Shown in pieces: positions 51,166-61,277 of a stretch of DNA of 64,000 nt. A program made the position numbers and the translations under genes. Position 1 is the first letter of the stretch; each line of letters begins with the position of its first letter. Origin of the DNA: Bradyrhizobium sp. SRL28. Lineage in GTDB: Bacteria; Pseudomonadota; Alphaproteobacteria; Rhizobiales; Xanthobacteraceae. The DNA is taken from NCBI RefSeq assembly GCF_018596315.1, contig NZ_JAHEAG010000018.1:94554-158553 (forward strand), in the 5' to 3' direction. The notes under the pieces are model-generated. The model did not search any database, was not told the origin of the DNA, and was given only the letters and a program-made list of their open reading frames with translations.

Positions 51166-51294
51166 GAGACTGGCCGTTCGTTTCGACGGGTTCTGATCGA
51201 GTTCATGACGCGAGACCTTCACAGCGGGAATTTCGTTGTTATTTTAATGGTAAGATAGTTCGTCGCCATGATGCGACGCGGGAGATCGACTGCA

Positions 51295-51684
51295 ATGGAT
51301 ACCACCGTCCAGTCTTCCAAGCCGAAGCCGCGGCCGCGCCCGCAGGTCATGAAACTGACCGAGGCAGCCGCGCAGCGGATTACAGAGCTGACCAAGCGCG
51401 CCGATTCCGAAATCGTCGGGCTTCGCGTCGGCATCAAGAACGGCGGCTGCGCCGGCCAGTCCTACACGGTGGAATATGCCCATGAGATCCGGCCGACCGA
51501 CGAAGTGGTCGAGGACCGGGGCGTGAAGATCCTGGTCGATCCCAAGGCGGTCCTATTCCTGCTCGGCACCGAGATGGACTACAAGGCCGACAAGATGCAG
51601 GCCCAGTTCATCTTCAACAATCCGAACCAGGTCTCCGCCTGCGGCTGCGGCGAGTCGGTGCAACTGACGCCGGCGAAGGTTTAA
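51295..51684 (+). CDS. sufA: A-type Fe-S carrier (IscA/SufA family)
   Basis: 129 aa from the ATG at 51295 with GGAGA upstream. The three cluster-binding cysteines are in NGGCAGQSYTVEY and SACGCGES. The HesB domain starts at MKLTEAAAQRI after a basic, Pro/Lys-rich N-terminal 20 residues. It accepts clusters from the SufBCD scaffold and passes them to client proteins. It is last gene of the SUF cluster, 129 bp after the VOC gene, so an internal promoter is possible. Confidence 0.95.
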   Translation: MDTTVQSSKPKPRPRPQVMKLTEAAAQRITELTKRADSEIVGLRVGIKNGGCAGQSYTVEYAHEIRPTDEVVEDRGVKILVDPKAVLFLLGTEMDYKADKMQAQFIFNNPNQVSACGCGESVQLTPAKV

Positions 51685-51700
51685 CCGTCGCGGGGTCCAT

Positions 51701-52150
51701 ATGGATCGCGACTTCCTGATCGACCTGTTCGCCGATTTCGGCCCGGTTACCATTCGCCGAATGTTTTCAGGCTTCGGTATTTCCGCCGACGGCACCAATT
51801 TCGCGCTTGCGCTGCGGGCGGGGCTTTATCTTCGCGCCGATGAACAAACGATCCCGCAGTTCGAAGCTGAAGGGTCGGCGCCATTCCAGTACCAAACCCG
51901 GACCAAGACGGTCACCGTGAATTCGTACTGGCAACTGCCGGCGCGTCTGTTTGATGATTCCGAGGAACTGGCCGATTGGGCGAGGGCGGCGCTGGCCGCA
52001 GCGCAACGCGCGGCTCTGCGCAAGCGGCCGAAGGCGCGCAAGGCGGCGAAGCCGAAGGTTTTGAGCAAGGCTGTGAGCAAGCCGGCTGCTGGCCGTAAGC
52101 TGGCGGCGAAGCGGCGCGCAGCGAAGGCGAGGAAGGCGACGCGCCGGTAA
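51701..52150 (+). CDS. TfoX N-terminal-domain protein with basic tail
   Basis: 149 aa. Residues 1-100 match the TfoX/Sxy N-terminal domain (DLFADFGPVTIRRMFSGFGI; GSAPFQYQTR; SYWQLPARLFDDSEELADWA). The C-terminal 45 residues are Lys/Arg/Ala-rich (RKAAKPKVLSKAVSKPAAG), a histone-H1-like tail. The C-terminal TfoX domain is absent, as in most alphaproteobacterial members. Gammaproteobacterial TfoX regulates competence; no such role is known here. The tail suggests nucleic acid binding. It begins 16 bp after sufA and may be co-transcribed. Confidence 0.85.
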   Translation: MDRDFLIDLFADFGPVTIRRMFSGFGISADGTNFALALRAGLYLRADEQTIPQFEAEGSAPFQYQTRTKTVTVNSYWQLPARLFDDSEELADWARAALAAAQRAALRKRPKARKAAKPKVLSKAVSKPAAGRKLAAKRRAAKARKATRR

Positions 52151-52157
52151 TTGGCGC

Positions 52158-53225
52158 TCAGGCGACCTGGCTGCGGGTCTCGGCGGCGTATTCGGGATCG
52201 ACTTCGCAAATCACGCGGTTGCGGCCGTTGCGCTTGGCGGCATAGAGGCAGGCATCGGCGCGCTCGATCAGCGAATCCGTGTCATCGTCGGGCTTCAGCA
52301 TGGAGACGCCGACGGAGATGGTGACGCGGCCGAGAATTTCGCCGGTGGATTTCTTCTTCAACTCCTTCGCCATCACGGCGCGGCGGATGTGGTCGGCGAC
52401 CGTCAGGGCCTGGCGCAGGCCGGTGTTGGGCAGCACCACCGCAAATTCCTCGCCGCCATAGCGGGCGGTGATGTCCTGGCCCTTGATGGTCTGCTTCAGC
52501 GACATGCCGACCAGTCGCAGCACCTGATCGCCGGTGAGGTGGCCGTAGGAATCGTTGAACGATTTGAAATGATCGATATCGAACATCAGCAGCGATAACG
52601 GCTCGCCACTCGCCAGCGCCGCCCGAACCGCCATGTCGAACGAGCGGTCGAAATATTTGCGGTTGCCCAATCCGGTCAGCGGATCGGTCAGGCTCTCGGC
52701 GCGGATCGCCTCGAGGCTGTGCTGGAGGTTGCTGATCTCGGTCTTTGACAGCGTCAGACGATTCTCCAGCGCCTTGTTGGTCTCCTGCATCTCGCGGGTC
52801 GATTTCATGAGACCGTCGATGATCGCCTTGAGCTGATCGCGGTTCTTGGCATTCCGGAGCTTCTCGCTGGCGCCGCTCAGCTTGGCGTCATAGCTCTGCG
52901 ACATGCCGAGCGCTTCCGTGATCAGGTTCATCACGTCGTCGATTTCGCCGATCACGCGCGCGCCGACCTTGTCGATACGGTCGGAAGCCTTGATGTGCGA
53001 GAGGTAGGTTTCGTAGATCTGTTCGAGATCGGACTCGCTCAGCCTGCCGTTGCGCGCCAGCGTCTCGTTGATGATCTTGTTGAGGGGGGCATTGTATCCG
53101 GTCGCGTAGACGTACCAGATTTCGTAATTGCGCGGGACGGCGGTCTGCCGGAGGGATTTGATCTGGCCCAACGCGACTTCGGCAAACGCCAAAGTGCGTT
53201 CGTGTTCGTCCAGCAGCTTGACCAC
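52158..53225 (-). CDS. GGDEF diguanylate cyclase
   Basis: 355 aa from a GTG at 53225. A helical N-terminal sensor part (about 1-170, with a coiled coil near 140-172) precedes the GGDEF domain. The active site is GGEEF at 257-261 in ARYGGEEFAVVLP, and LTDPLTGLGNRKYFD and FDIDHFKSFNDSYGH are intact. It should make cyclic di-GMP from GTP. The inhibitory I-site, normally RxxD, reads KGQD, so product inhibition may be weak. The N-terminal part has no membrane helix. It is convergent with the TfoX gene (7 bp between stops). Confidence 0.93.
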   Translation of the reverse strand: MVKLLDEHERTLAFAEVALGQIKSLRQTAVPRNYEIWYVYATGYNAPLNKIINETLARNGRLSESDLEQIYETYLSHIKASDRIDKVGARVIGEIDDVMNLITEALGMSQSYDAKLSGASEKLRNAKNRDQLKAIIDGLMKSTREMQETNKALENRLTLSKTEISNLQHSLEAIRAESLTDPLTGLGNRKYFDRSFDMAVRAALASGEPLSLLMFDIDHFKSFNDSYGHLTGDQVLRLVGMSLKQTIKGQDITARYGGEEFAVVLPNTGLRQALTVADHIRRAVMAKELKKKSTGEILGRVTISVGVSMLKPDDDTDSLIERADACLYAAKRNGRNRVICEVDPEYAAETRSQVA

Positions 53226-53356
53226 TGATCCGTCCCCAATATCGAGCAGCGCCGCTCGTTGCCGTGCCGCAATGATTAAATTATCTGCGACAGGTTAATG
53301 GAGGAGGATGAACGGCCGGTAAACAGTTCCGGCCGTTGGATCATTGCCAAGTTCGT

Positions 53357-54871
<1,515 letters not shown>

Positions 54872-55120
54872 TGAGCCTCTAGTCGACACCGCCGTTCGGA
54901 ATCGAGGGTAAAAAGGCTGTCGCGTTTTGCCCCGAAACGGCGCGCTTTGAAAAGCTGGGGGCTCTGACTTACGCAGACGAGCGGCTAACCTAGGGAATCG
55001 CGTTTCGATCCAAGGCCGCGTTGAGCGCGAACATAGGGTCCAAATGGCCAAAGTCAATCTGGGAACCGGCCAAAAGGCCGAAAAGCCTTAATGTTTTCGA
55101 ACAAATAAGCGCCGTACCTG
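54872..55120. other. 249-bp rhlE leader region
   Basis: It lies between the rhlE start and the AraC stop. It contains a small hairpin, CGGCC-AAAA-GGCCG (about 55071-55084), without a T-run, so it is not a strong terminator for the AraC gene. A long leader is usual for cold-inducible RNA helicase genes, but no known motif was recognised. Confidence 0.35.
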
Positions 55121-55807
55121 TCATTTACCGGTCAAATCAGTCGATGCCCGGTGGTCGGATGAAGGGGCGCTGACGGGCCCTGATCGAGCGCCTTGTGCTC
55201 TGAACTCGCCGGGGGGCATCCCTACGGCTGCATGAAAGACCCGATAGAACGTCGCCAGACTCTCGAAGCCGCAGGCGCGGGCGACCTCGGCAATCGGCCG
55301 TCCTGGCGCCTCACGGAGCAACTGGCCGCTCAGGCGGATGCGCTGCGCGGTCACCGTCTGGGAAAAGCTCTGGCCTGTGCCCTCGAACAGCATGTGCACG
55401 TGGCGGACCGAAACCCCAAGCAGGTCGGCTACCGTCGCGGGTGAGAGGCTCGCTTGCGACAAACGGCGCGTGATCAACCGGCGCGCCAGAGACAGGCGGG
55501 CTGCGCGCAATGCCCGTTGTCCGCGCCGGCTTCCTGCCGCGACAATGCCGCGCTCGATCAGCGCCAGCTCCGCCAGCGCATTGACCAGCGAGGTGGATCT
55601 CGCCGTGTCACCATCCTCCACCGCCTCCTTGAAGTCGGCGTAGCTGGCATCCACAAGGGGAGCCCATCCGCGATCGCCTGATGTCTCCCGGACAACGTCA
55701 TGGCAGACCAAACCAGGTGCCGGCGTTTTTTGGATTGCGGCAGCAGGCGAGCCCGCGGCCGCTGATTCCAGGTCACAATCGAGCTCACTATGCATAGCGG
55801 ATGACAC
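55121..55807 (-). CDS. AraC family transcriptional regulator
   Basis: 228 aa from a GTG at 55807; an ATG four codons inside (55795) is possible. The C-terminal AraC domain has both helix-turn-helices: LITRRLSQASLSPATVADLLGVS and PIAEVARACGFESLATFYRVF. The N-terminal 110 residues show no clear cupin or other ligand domain, which suggests a reduced form. It is divergent from the caspase-like gene, so it may control it; the gap is 295 bp. The ligand is unknown. Confidence 0.88.
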   Translation of the reverse strand: MSSAMHSELDCDLESAAAGSPAAAIQKTPAPGLVCHDVVRETSGDRGWAPLVDASYADFKEAVEDGDTARSTSLVNALAELALIERGIVAAGSRRGQRALRAARLSLARRLITRRLSQASLSPATVADLLGVSVRHVHMLFEGTGQSFSQTVTAQRIRLSGQLLREAPGRPIAEVARACGFESLATFYRVFHAAVGMPPGEFRAQGARSGPVSAPSSDHRASTDLTGK

Positions 55808-56102
55808 CTCTGCCTGCGTAAGAGCGCGTGATGTTTGAGAATCCGCTTTTCCCAGATGCGGCTCAGCCTGTCCTGAAACGGGGGAGCGGAAGTTCTGAAG
55901 TTTTTCTGAAATTAGGCATATTCGGCCAGCATAAGTGCCTTTTCCGACGGATGCCGACCCGTGGTAAGGAGATCGCGGCCCGGCGCACCTGACCGATGAG
56001 GTGCGACGAGGGGAGCCGAGTGATTGAACCGCTGTGGTGGGCGTGCCGACTACGTCATGAAGCGGCCGCAGGAGTCGGATTTTTCGTGCCGGGGGAACTT
56101 TG

Positions 56103-57602
56103 ATGAGGCGTTGGATTTCCAGATTTTTGGCGGCAGCCGGAACGGTTGCCGCCTTCGCGGTATCTGCCGCTCCCGCTTATGCCGAAAAGCGCGTTGCGCT
56201 GGTGGTCGGCAACAACGACTACCGGAACGTGCCCAAGCTGCAGAAGGCGGTCAACGACGCCCGCACCATGGGCGATACGCTCAAGCAGCTCGGCTTCACG
56301 GTGATGGTGGCGGAGAACCAGAACCGGCAGGCGTTCAGCCAGACGCTGCTGGCGTTCGACAAGGCGGTCGATGCCGGCGACACCGCGTTCTTCTTTTTTG
56401 CCGGCCATGGCTTCGAAATCGCCGGCCAGAACTTCCTGTTGCCGACCGACGTGCCGGCGGCAACCGAAGGCCAGGAAGAGCTGGTGCGCGACGCCTCGGT
56501 GCTCGCCGACCGCATCATCGAACGGCTGCAGAACCGCAAGGTGCGCACCGCCATTCTGGTGTTCGATGCCTGCCGCAACAATCCGTTCGAGCGTACCGGC
56601 ACGCGTGCAGTTGCCGGCCGCGGCGGGCTGGCACCGATGACGCAGTTGCCGGAAGGCGTGTTCTCGATCTTCTCGGCAGGGCCGCGGCAGACCGCGCTCG
56701 ACCGGCTCTCCAATGACGACGCCAATCCCAATTCGGTGTTCACGCGCACCTTCGCCAAGGAGCTGACGCAGCCCGGCGCGAACCTCGTTCAGGTCGCGCA
56801 GCGCACGCGGCGTCTGGTCAGCGAACTGGCGGAGACGGTCCGCCACAAGCAGATCCCGGTCTATTTCGACCAGATGGTCGACGACGTGTTCCTGAACGGT
56901 CTTGCGAAAGTCCAGCCCGAGGCGGCGGCGAAGCCCGCCGAAGCGCTGCCAAAGCTGGCGGCCTTGCCGCCGGTGCAGCAACTCAAGCCGCAGAACGATT
57001 CCGTCAACGCGCCGATCGCGATGTTCTCGCGCCACAATGGCGGCTGGACCGTGGTGTTCTCGATCGCCGACCCGACGCTCGGCATTTCCTGGCGGCTGGG
57101 GGACGCCGGCGATTTCCGCGAGACCGGCTTCATGGACACGCTCGACCCGCGGACGCGCAAGCGGATGCCCAACCCGTCGGTCGAACTGCCGGCGGATGCG
57201 CCGGCGGCCATGATCCAGGTGCGCTATGTCGACACCAATGGCGAGTTGCAGGGCCCGTTCCCGATCCGCTTCGACCCCGAGGCCGCCCTGATCCGCGACC
57301 AGCGCAAGATCCTCGACATGACCGCGACGAGCTGGCTGTCGTTCCGCGAATTCAACGGCCTTCTGGTCTATTACACGCATCTGATGTCGTATCGCTGCGC
57401 GATCCGCGAAGTGCGCGTCGGCATCGACAGCACGGTGCCCGACAAGGTGCTGAAGATGCCGCCATGCGATCCCAGGGATCCCAGCGTCATTCCGCACGAA
57501 GCGACGCCGTATTTGAAGCTCGCGCCGCAGACCAGGTCGGTCTCGGTGGAATTGACCTATCGCGACGGCAGCGTGTCGGAGATCAAGAGTTTTCGGCGGT
57601 AG
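56103..57602 (+). CDS. Secreted caspase-like (peptidase C14, orthocaspase) protein
   Basis: 499 aa from the ATG at 56103, with GGGGA upstream. A signal peptide (FLAAAGTVAAFAVSAAPAYA) precedes a caspase-fold domain (about 29-260). The catalytic dyad is His102 in FFAGHGFEI and Cys157 in LVFDACRNNPF, the p20 core. The C-terminal 230 residues are a beta-rich domain of unknown function (GGWTVVFSIADPTLGISWRLGD; VRYVDTNGELQGPFPIRFD). Prokaryotic caspases cleave after Arg or Lys and may act in stress or regulated death. The dyad is intact, so activity is expected. It is divergent from an AraC regulator. Confidence 0.92.
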   Translation: MRRWISRFLAAAGTVAAFAVSAAPAYAEKRVALVVGNNDYRNVPKLQKAVNDARTMGDTLKQLGFTVMVAENQNRQAFSQTLLAFDKAVDAGDTAFFFFAGHGFEIAGQNFLLPTDVPAATEGQEELVRDASVLADRIIERLQNRKVRTAILVFDACRNNPFERTGTRAVAGRGGLAPMTQLPEGVFSIFSAGPRQTALDRLSNDDANPNSVFTRTFAKELTQPGANLVQVAQRTRRLVSELAETVRHKQIPVYFDQMVDDVFLNGLAKVQPEAAAKPAEALPKLAALPPVQQLKPQNDSVNAPIAMFSRHNGGWTVVFSIADPTLGISWRLGDAGDFRETGFMDTLDPRTRKRMPNPSVELPADAPAAMIQVRYVDTNGELQGPFPIRFDPEAALIRDQRKILDMTATSWLSFREFNGLLVYYTHLMSYRCAIREVRVGIDSTVPDKVLKMPPCDPRDPSVIPHEATPYLKLAPQTRSVSVELTYRDGSVSEIKSFRR

Positions 57603-57671
57603 AGTTTTCGCCGCGCTGGCGGCCGTCATAACCCGCGCATACGGGATATCCAGTACGCGGCGGCCTATCCA

Positions 57672-57750
57672 CGTCATTGCGAGCGAAGCGAAGCAATCCA
57701 CATCGCGGCATAACGAAAGAATGGATTGCTTCGCTTCGCTCGCAATGACG
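57672..57750. repeat. Perfect 29-bp inverted repeat (REP-like)
   Basis: CGTCATTGCGAGCGAAGCG begins the left arm (57672-57700) and the right arm (57722-57750) is its exact complement, with a 21-bp spacer. CATTGCGAGCGAAGCGAAGC-type units are dispersed repeats in many Proteobacteria. It lies 70 bp after the caspase-like gene and may also fold as a terminator-like hairpin. Confidence 0.95.
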
Positions 57751-57824
57751 GTGTTTAGCATCTGGCATATGTTCGCATTCTCGCGACGCGATGCGCCCGA
57801 GATTTTGTTTGAAGCCTTGTCCCT

Positions 57825-58270
57825 CAAACGAGAGGGAGCAGGGAATGCCGGGTGCTTGCTGCACCCGCGGTCTCGTGTGCAAATATTGCAGAGAGAGCGC
57901 ACACGAGCATACAGGTACAGCCGGAGCACTCCGGCATTCCCTGCGCAATGGTTTGACGGCTTATGCCGTGCTCTCCCTGGAGACGAATTCGTTTTGCCTC
58001 CATCGCTGCCGGCTTGATGGCGGATCGACCCGGTTGAATCGAATTCGCCACCGACAGCTTGACACCAGCAACGGGTGCCAGGACCACACGGTTTTGCCGT
58101 ACGCTGCAACGTCGGTCATCTTGCGCGCCGTGCTCGCTCACGGGAAAACCCGCCCTGCAAACACGCTTCGCGCCTGACGCTGCCTGCGTCCACCGCATCC
58201 CGTCCCGCGTTCGTGACGACGCGCGATCCGCCCCTCTTGCCGGGTCGGGACGGCGCGGAAATAGCCACTG
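57825..58270. repeat. Dispersed repeat element, no real gene
   Basis: The stretch begins with AGGGAGCAGGGAATGCCGGG and contains the matching inverted arm CCGGCATTCCCTGC (57931-57944, partner 57838-57851). It resembles a repeat common between genes of Bradyrhizobium, often over-annotated as small hypothetical proteins (a frame with MPGACCTRGLVCKYC is a typical artefact). Frames on both strands lack ribosome sites. Similar copies elsewhere in the genome are expected but cannot be checked here. No gene is seen from 57603 to 58564. Confidence 0.6.
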
Positions 58271-58564
58271 ATTTGGGGTGATGGAAAGCGATATATTTTT
58301 GCAAGGGAGGCTGGACGACCCAAATCAGTTTGAAACGATTTGGAAAATCGCGATTTACGCGCAACGACATCTTGAAGCGTTCGAGCCGAACTAGCCTTGG
58401 TGTTGCTTCACTCACGCAGGCATGAACGGAAGTCGGATCGGCTATTCCGATGAGCGTTTGGCGTAGCGGTTGCGCTCGCCTCGACGCGCTTGATCTCGCT
58501 TCAGCCAATGGCATTATTGGGGGAACGAGTGTCGGCTTCGAGCAAACTCAGGTTGGAGGCATCG

Positions 58565-58918
58565 GTGCGCATAACTTATGTCAGGGTGTTCGTGATCGAT
58601 TTGGCGGCTGCCAAAAAGTTCTACGCTCAAATTCTGGGATTGGAGATATTGTGGGAATACGAGAACAAGGCGATCGGATTTGATCTTGGTCCCGAGTTGA
58701 TTGTCGAAGATGTGTCTTCAGAGGAAGACCGTGAGGAGCGACACCTTGCAGGCCGATTCGTCGGATGCTCGATTGAAGTTGAGGATATTCAGGCCACGTA
58801 TTCCCAACTTGTAGCGAAGGGCGTGCATTTTACGACTCCACCCGAAAAACAGGAATGGGGCGGTACGCTCGCGCATTTCGAGGACCCTGCCGGAAATGTC
58901 TGGACCTTGGTCGGCTGA
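58565..58918 (+). CDS. VOC family protein
   Basis: 117 aa from a GTG at 58565 with GGAGG five bases upstream, a better start than the upstream ATGs. The VOC modules are VRITYVRVFVIDLAAAKKFY...LGLEILWEYENK and SIEVEDIQATYSQLVAKGVHF...GGTLAHFEDPAGNVWTLVG. The second module keeps the histidine and acidic ligand (AHFEDPAGN). Glyoxalase, bleomycin-resistance and dioxygenase-like roles are all possible. Codon use is less GC-biased than the operons to the left, and neighbours are poorly characterised, which suggests acquired DNA. Confidence 0.85.
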   Translation: MRITYVRVFVIDLAAAKKFYAQILGLEILWEYENKAIGFDLGPELIVEDVSSEEDREERHLAGRFVGCSIEVEDIQATYSQLVAKGVHFTTPPEKQEWGGTLAHFEDPAGNVWTLVG

Positions 58919-59068
58919 AGGTGGTGGTGGCAGAAATACTGTTCGTTTCTCGGCGGCGAGCAATGCAGTAAGCTTGGACAAAGCGCTGCCTGGCTTGCGT
59001 AAACGCATACCTGAAATCCTCCCAACCGCGGTAGCATTATTGCATTCCGCGGTGCTGGAGTTGCGGAA

Positions 59069-59365
59069 ATGCCGATTAAACCGCCCATTGTTACAGAGAT
59101 GGACCTGATACGCGGCCGTCGGATCGTGCGGTCATTGACGCCCCTCAAACGGCTCACTTGCGACGATGCTCAGATCGTTGCGAGGGCAATTGCCGAAAGC
59201 TTCGCGGAGGGTCGCAAACAAGGTGTTGATCTAGCGAAGGATACTTTGCAAGCATACCCATGGTGTCCCAAGGAAGCCGCAGCGAAGGGGATGCCGCCTA
59301 TTCCGGAGTTAAAGGAAGTCCTTCGGTTTCTGTCGGGAGACCATGGACAACCAAACCGGGAGTAG
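59069..59365 (+). CDS. Small hypothetical protein
   Basis: 98 aa (MPIKPPIVTEMDLIRGRRIV...). It has no signal peptide, membrane helix or recognised domain. Charged and hydrophobic residues alternate as in a small folded protein. It starts with ATG but has no strong ribosome site, so it may be a spurious frame. It lies between a VOC gene and a CadC-like regulator, in the same direction. It is not recognised. Confidence 0.35.
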   Translation: MPIKPPIVTEMDLIRGRRIVRSLTPLKRLTCDDAQIVARAIAESFAEGRKQGVDLAKDTLQAYPWCPKEAAAKGMPPIPELKEVLRFLSGDHGQPNRE

Positions 59366-59492
59366 CTTGGCAAGACTTCAATTTCCGGCCTGGGTCACTC
59401 GCATCGGTTTGGCAGCTTACATTCTTCTCACCGTCGGCTTATCCTTCGTGCCAACGGGGGCGACATAGGCTTCTCTGAGAAGGAATGGCAGC

Positions 59493-61151
59493 TTGCGCTA
59501 TCTCTTCGAGGACTACACATTTGACACGGAACGGCGCGAGCTGCATCGGGGCGTGCATGCGGTGTCGGTCACGCCGCAGGTTTTTGACCTGCTCGATTAC
59601 TTGATTCGAAACAGGGAGCGCGTCGTCAGCAAAGACGACCTCATTGGTGCCGTTTGGAACGGACGCATTGTCTCTGATGCTGCGTTGACGACCCGCCTGA
59701 ACGCCGCCCGGCATGCAACCGGCGATTCCGGTGAGGCGCAGCGCCTCCTCAAGACACTGCCGCGCAAAGGCTTCCGCTTCGTTGGTTCGGTGCAGGAGAC
59801 GCAGACGCCTGCAATCGCAACAGTCGCCACTCATCCGGGCGAACAGGACCCCGAACGTACTGCCCTTCCAGGACAGTCCGGCGTGATGGACGGAGAAGGA
59901 TTTGGTGCGGCAACACACAACGGTGGCACGATCTCGGACCGGCCCCGTTCGGCTCGTCTTTCAATCGTTGTGCTGCCGTTCGTCAATCTCGGCGGTGATC
60001 CGGAGCACGACAGTTTCGTAGAGGGTGTGGCCGAAAGTTTGACCACGGACTTGTCGCATTCCCGCAACTTGTTTGTAATCGGCCGGAACAGCGCCTTCAA
60101 ATATAAGGGAAAGGAAATCGACGTCCGGCAAGTCGGGCGAGAATTGAACGTCCGCTACGTGCTCGAAGGCTCGGTACAGCGGAACGGCAATCGGCTTCGG
60201 ATGAACGTGCAGCTGATCGATGCCGAGAACGGTAAGCATCTTTGGGCCGAGCGCTTCGAGAAGCCCATCGCTGACCTCTTCGATATGCAAGACGAAATCG
60301 TATCAAGGCTGGCCTACACGTTACACGTCCAACTCGTCATAGCCGCGGCGCGACGAGCAGAACGTTTAGCGCACCCCGATGCGAAGGACCTGAACTTTCA
60401 AGGTGTTGCCTGCTTGCACAAGGGTGCAACCTCTGAATACATAACGCAAGCGCGCGGCTTTTTCGAACGGGCCCTGGCAATCGACCATCGAAGTTTCGTA
60501 GCGCTGTTCGGCATGGCAAACGTCGATCTGATCGCGGGGTTCTCCCTACTAACTGACGAACCGACCGCGGGCCTTTCGGCAGCCGAAACAAATGCGATCA
60601 AAGCGCTTTCGTTAGCCCCGGACGATGCACATTTGCATCTGACCTTGGGTGGCATCTACATTTTGACAAGCCGCGCTGTTCAAGGGATTGCTGAGTGCGA
60701 GCACGCATTAGCGCTTGATCGAAATACAGCCAAGGCTCACGGCGCTATTGGTCTTGCTAAAGTACTTATGGGTCGCGCTGCCGAGACTGAGGGCCATGTA
60801 CTCGAAGCTTTACGTCTTTCCCCTCGCGATATGAGTGCCAACTGGTGGATGCATTTTATGGGCGCAGCCAAGATGCATCTCGCTGCGGATGCCGAAGCCG
60901 TCCGATGGCTACGACGAAGCATTGAGATCCACCACAACTTCCCTCCAGCCCATTTTGCGTTAGCCGCCGCCTTGGGCCTCCTCGGCACGCTGGATGAAGC
61001 GCGAAGCGCTGCGCAGGCGGGACTTGCGCTAAACCCAGGCTTTACCATCTGTCGCTTGCGCGCCGCCAAGTTCAGTGACAATCCGACGTACCTTGTTGGG
61101 CAGGAGCGGTTTTGTGAGGGCATGAGACTAGCTGGGGTGCCGGAGGGGTGA
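59493..61151 (+). CDS. CadC-like winged-helix protein with adenylate-cyclase-type TPR C-terminus
   Basis: 552 aa from a TTG at 59493 with AAGGA upstream. The OmpR/CadC-type winged helix spans about 1-97 (FDTERRELHRG...VVSKDDLIGAVWNGRIVSDAALTTRLNAAR). A linker precedes a FlgO-like domain (about 155-270: IVVLPFVNLGGDPEHDSFVEGVAESL; FVIGRNSAFKYKGKEIDVRQVG; YVLEGSVQRNGNRLRMNVQL). TPR repeats follow to the end. No membrane helix was seen, unlike CadC itself. Such proteins are abundant in Bradyrhizobium and their targets are mostly unknown. It stands alone in a region of mixed codon use. Confidence 0.85.
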   Translation: MRYLFEDYTFDTERRELHRGVHAVSVTPQVFDLLDYLIRNRERVVSKDDLIGAVWNGRIVSDAALTTRLNAARHATGDSGEAQRLLKTLPRKGFRFVGSVQETQTPAIATVATHPGEQDPERTALPGQSGVMDGEGFGAATHNGGTISDRPRSARLSIVVLPFVNLGGDPEHDSFVEGVAESLTTDLSHSRNLFVIGRNSAFKYKGKEIDVRQVGRELNVRYVLEGSVQRNGNRLRMNVQLIDAENGKHLWAERFEKPIADLFDMQDEIVSRLAYTLHVQLVIAAARRAERLAHPDAKDLNFQGVACLHKGATSEYITQARGFFERALAIDHRSFVALFGMANVDLIAGFSLLTDEPTAGLSAAETNAIKALSLAPDDAHLHLTLGGIYILTSRAVQGIAECEHALALDRNTAKAHGAIGLAKVLMGRAAETEGHVLEALRLSPRDMSANWWMHFMGAAKMHLAADAEAVRWLRRSIEIHHNFPPAHFALAAALGLLGTLDEARSAAQAGLALNPGFTICRLRAAKFSDNPTYLVGQERFCEGMRLAGVPEG

Positions 61152-61277
61152 TGTCGGAGATGGGGCAAACGCGGACTTCGCGCTCAAAAGCCTGATGCCG
61201 TGGCCGGCATGTCGGAATCGCATCGCGCGGATATGCAATGCCTGTTCGCACGATCCGTGGATATGAGGGCAGGGTGC

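Noticed and set aside
55071..55084. Hairpin as terminator of the AraC gene
   Set aside because: Five-base stem and no T-run after it.
56055..58109. Open frame of nearly 700 codons on the minus strand
   Set aside because: Mirror of the caspase-like gene plus the repeat region. Its sequence is low-complexity and matches no family.
57841..58200. Small proteins of about 60-130 residues in the repeat region
   Set aside because: Frames overlap on both strands, lack ribosome sites, and match the pattern of a dispersed Bradyrhizobium repeat.
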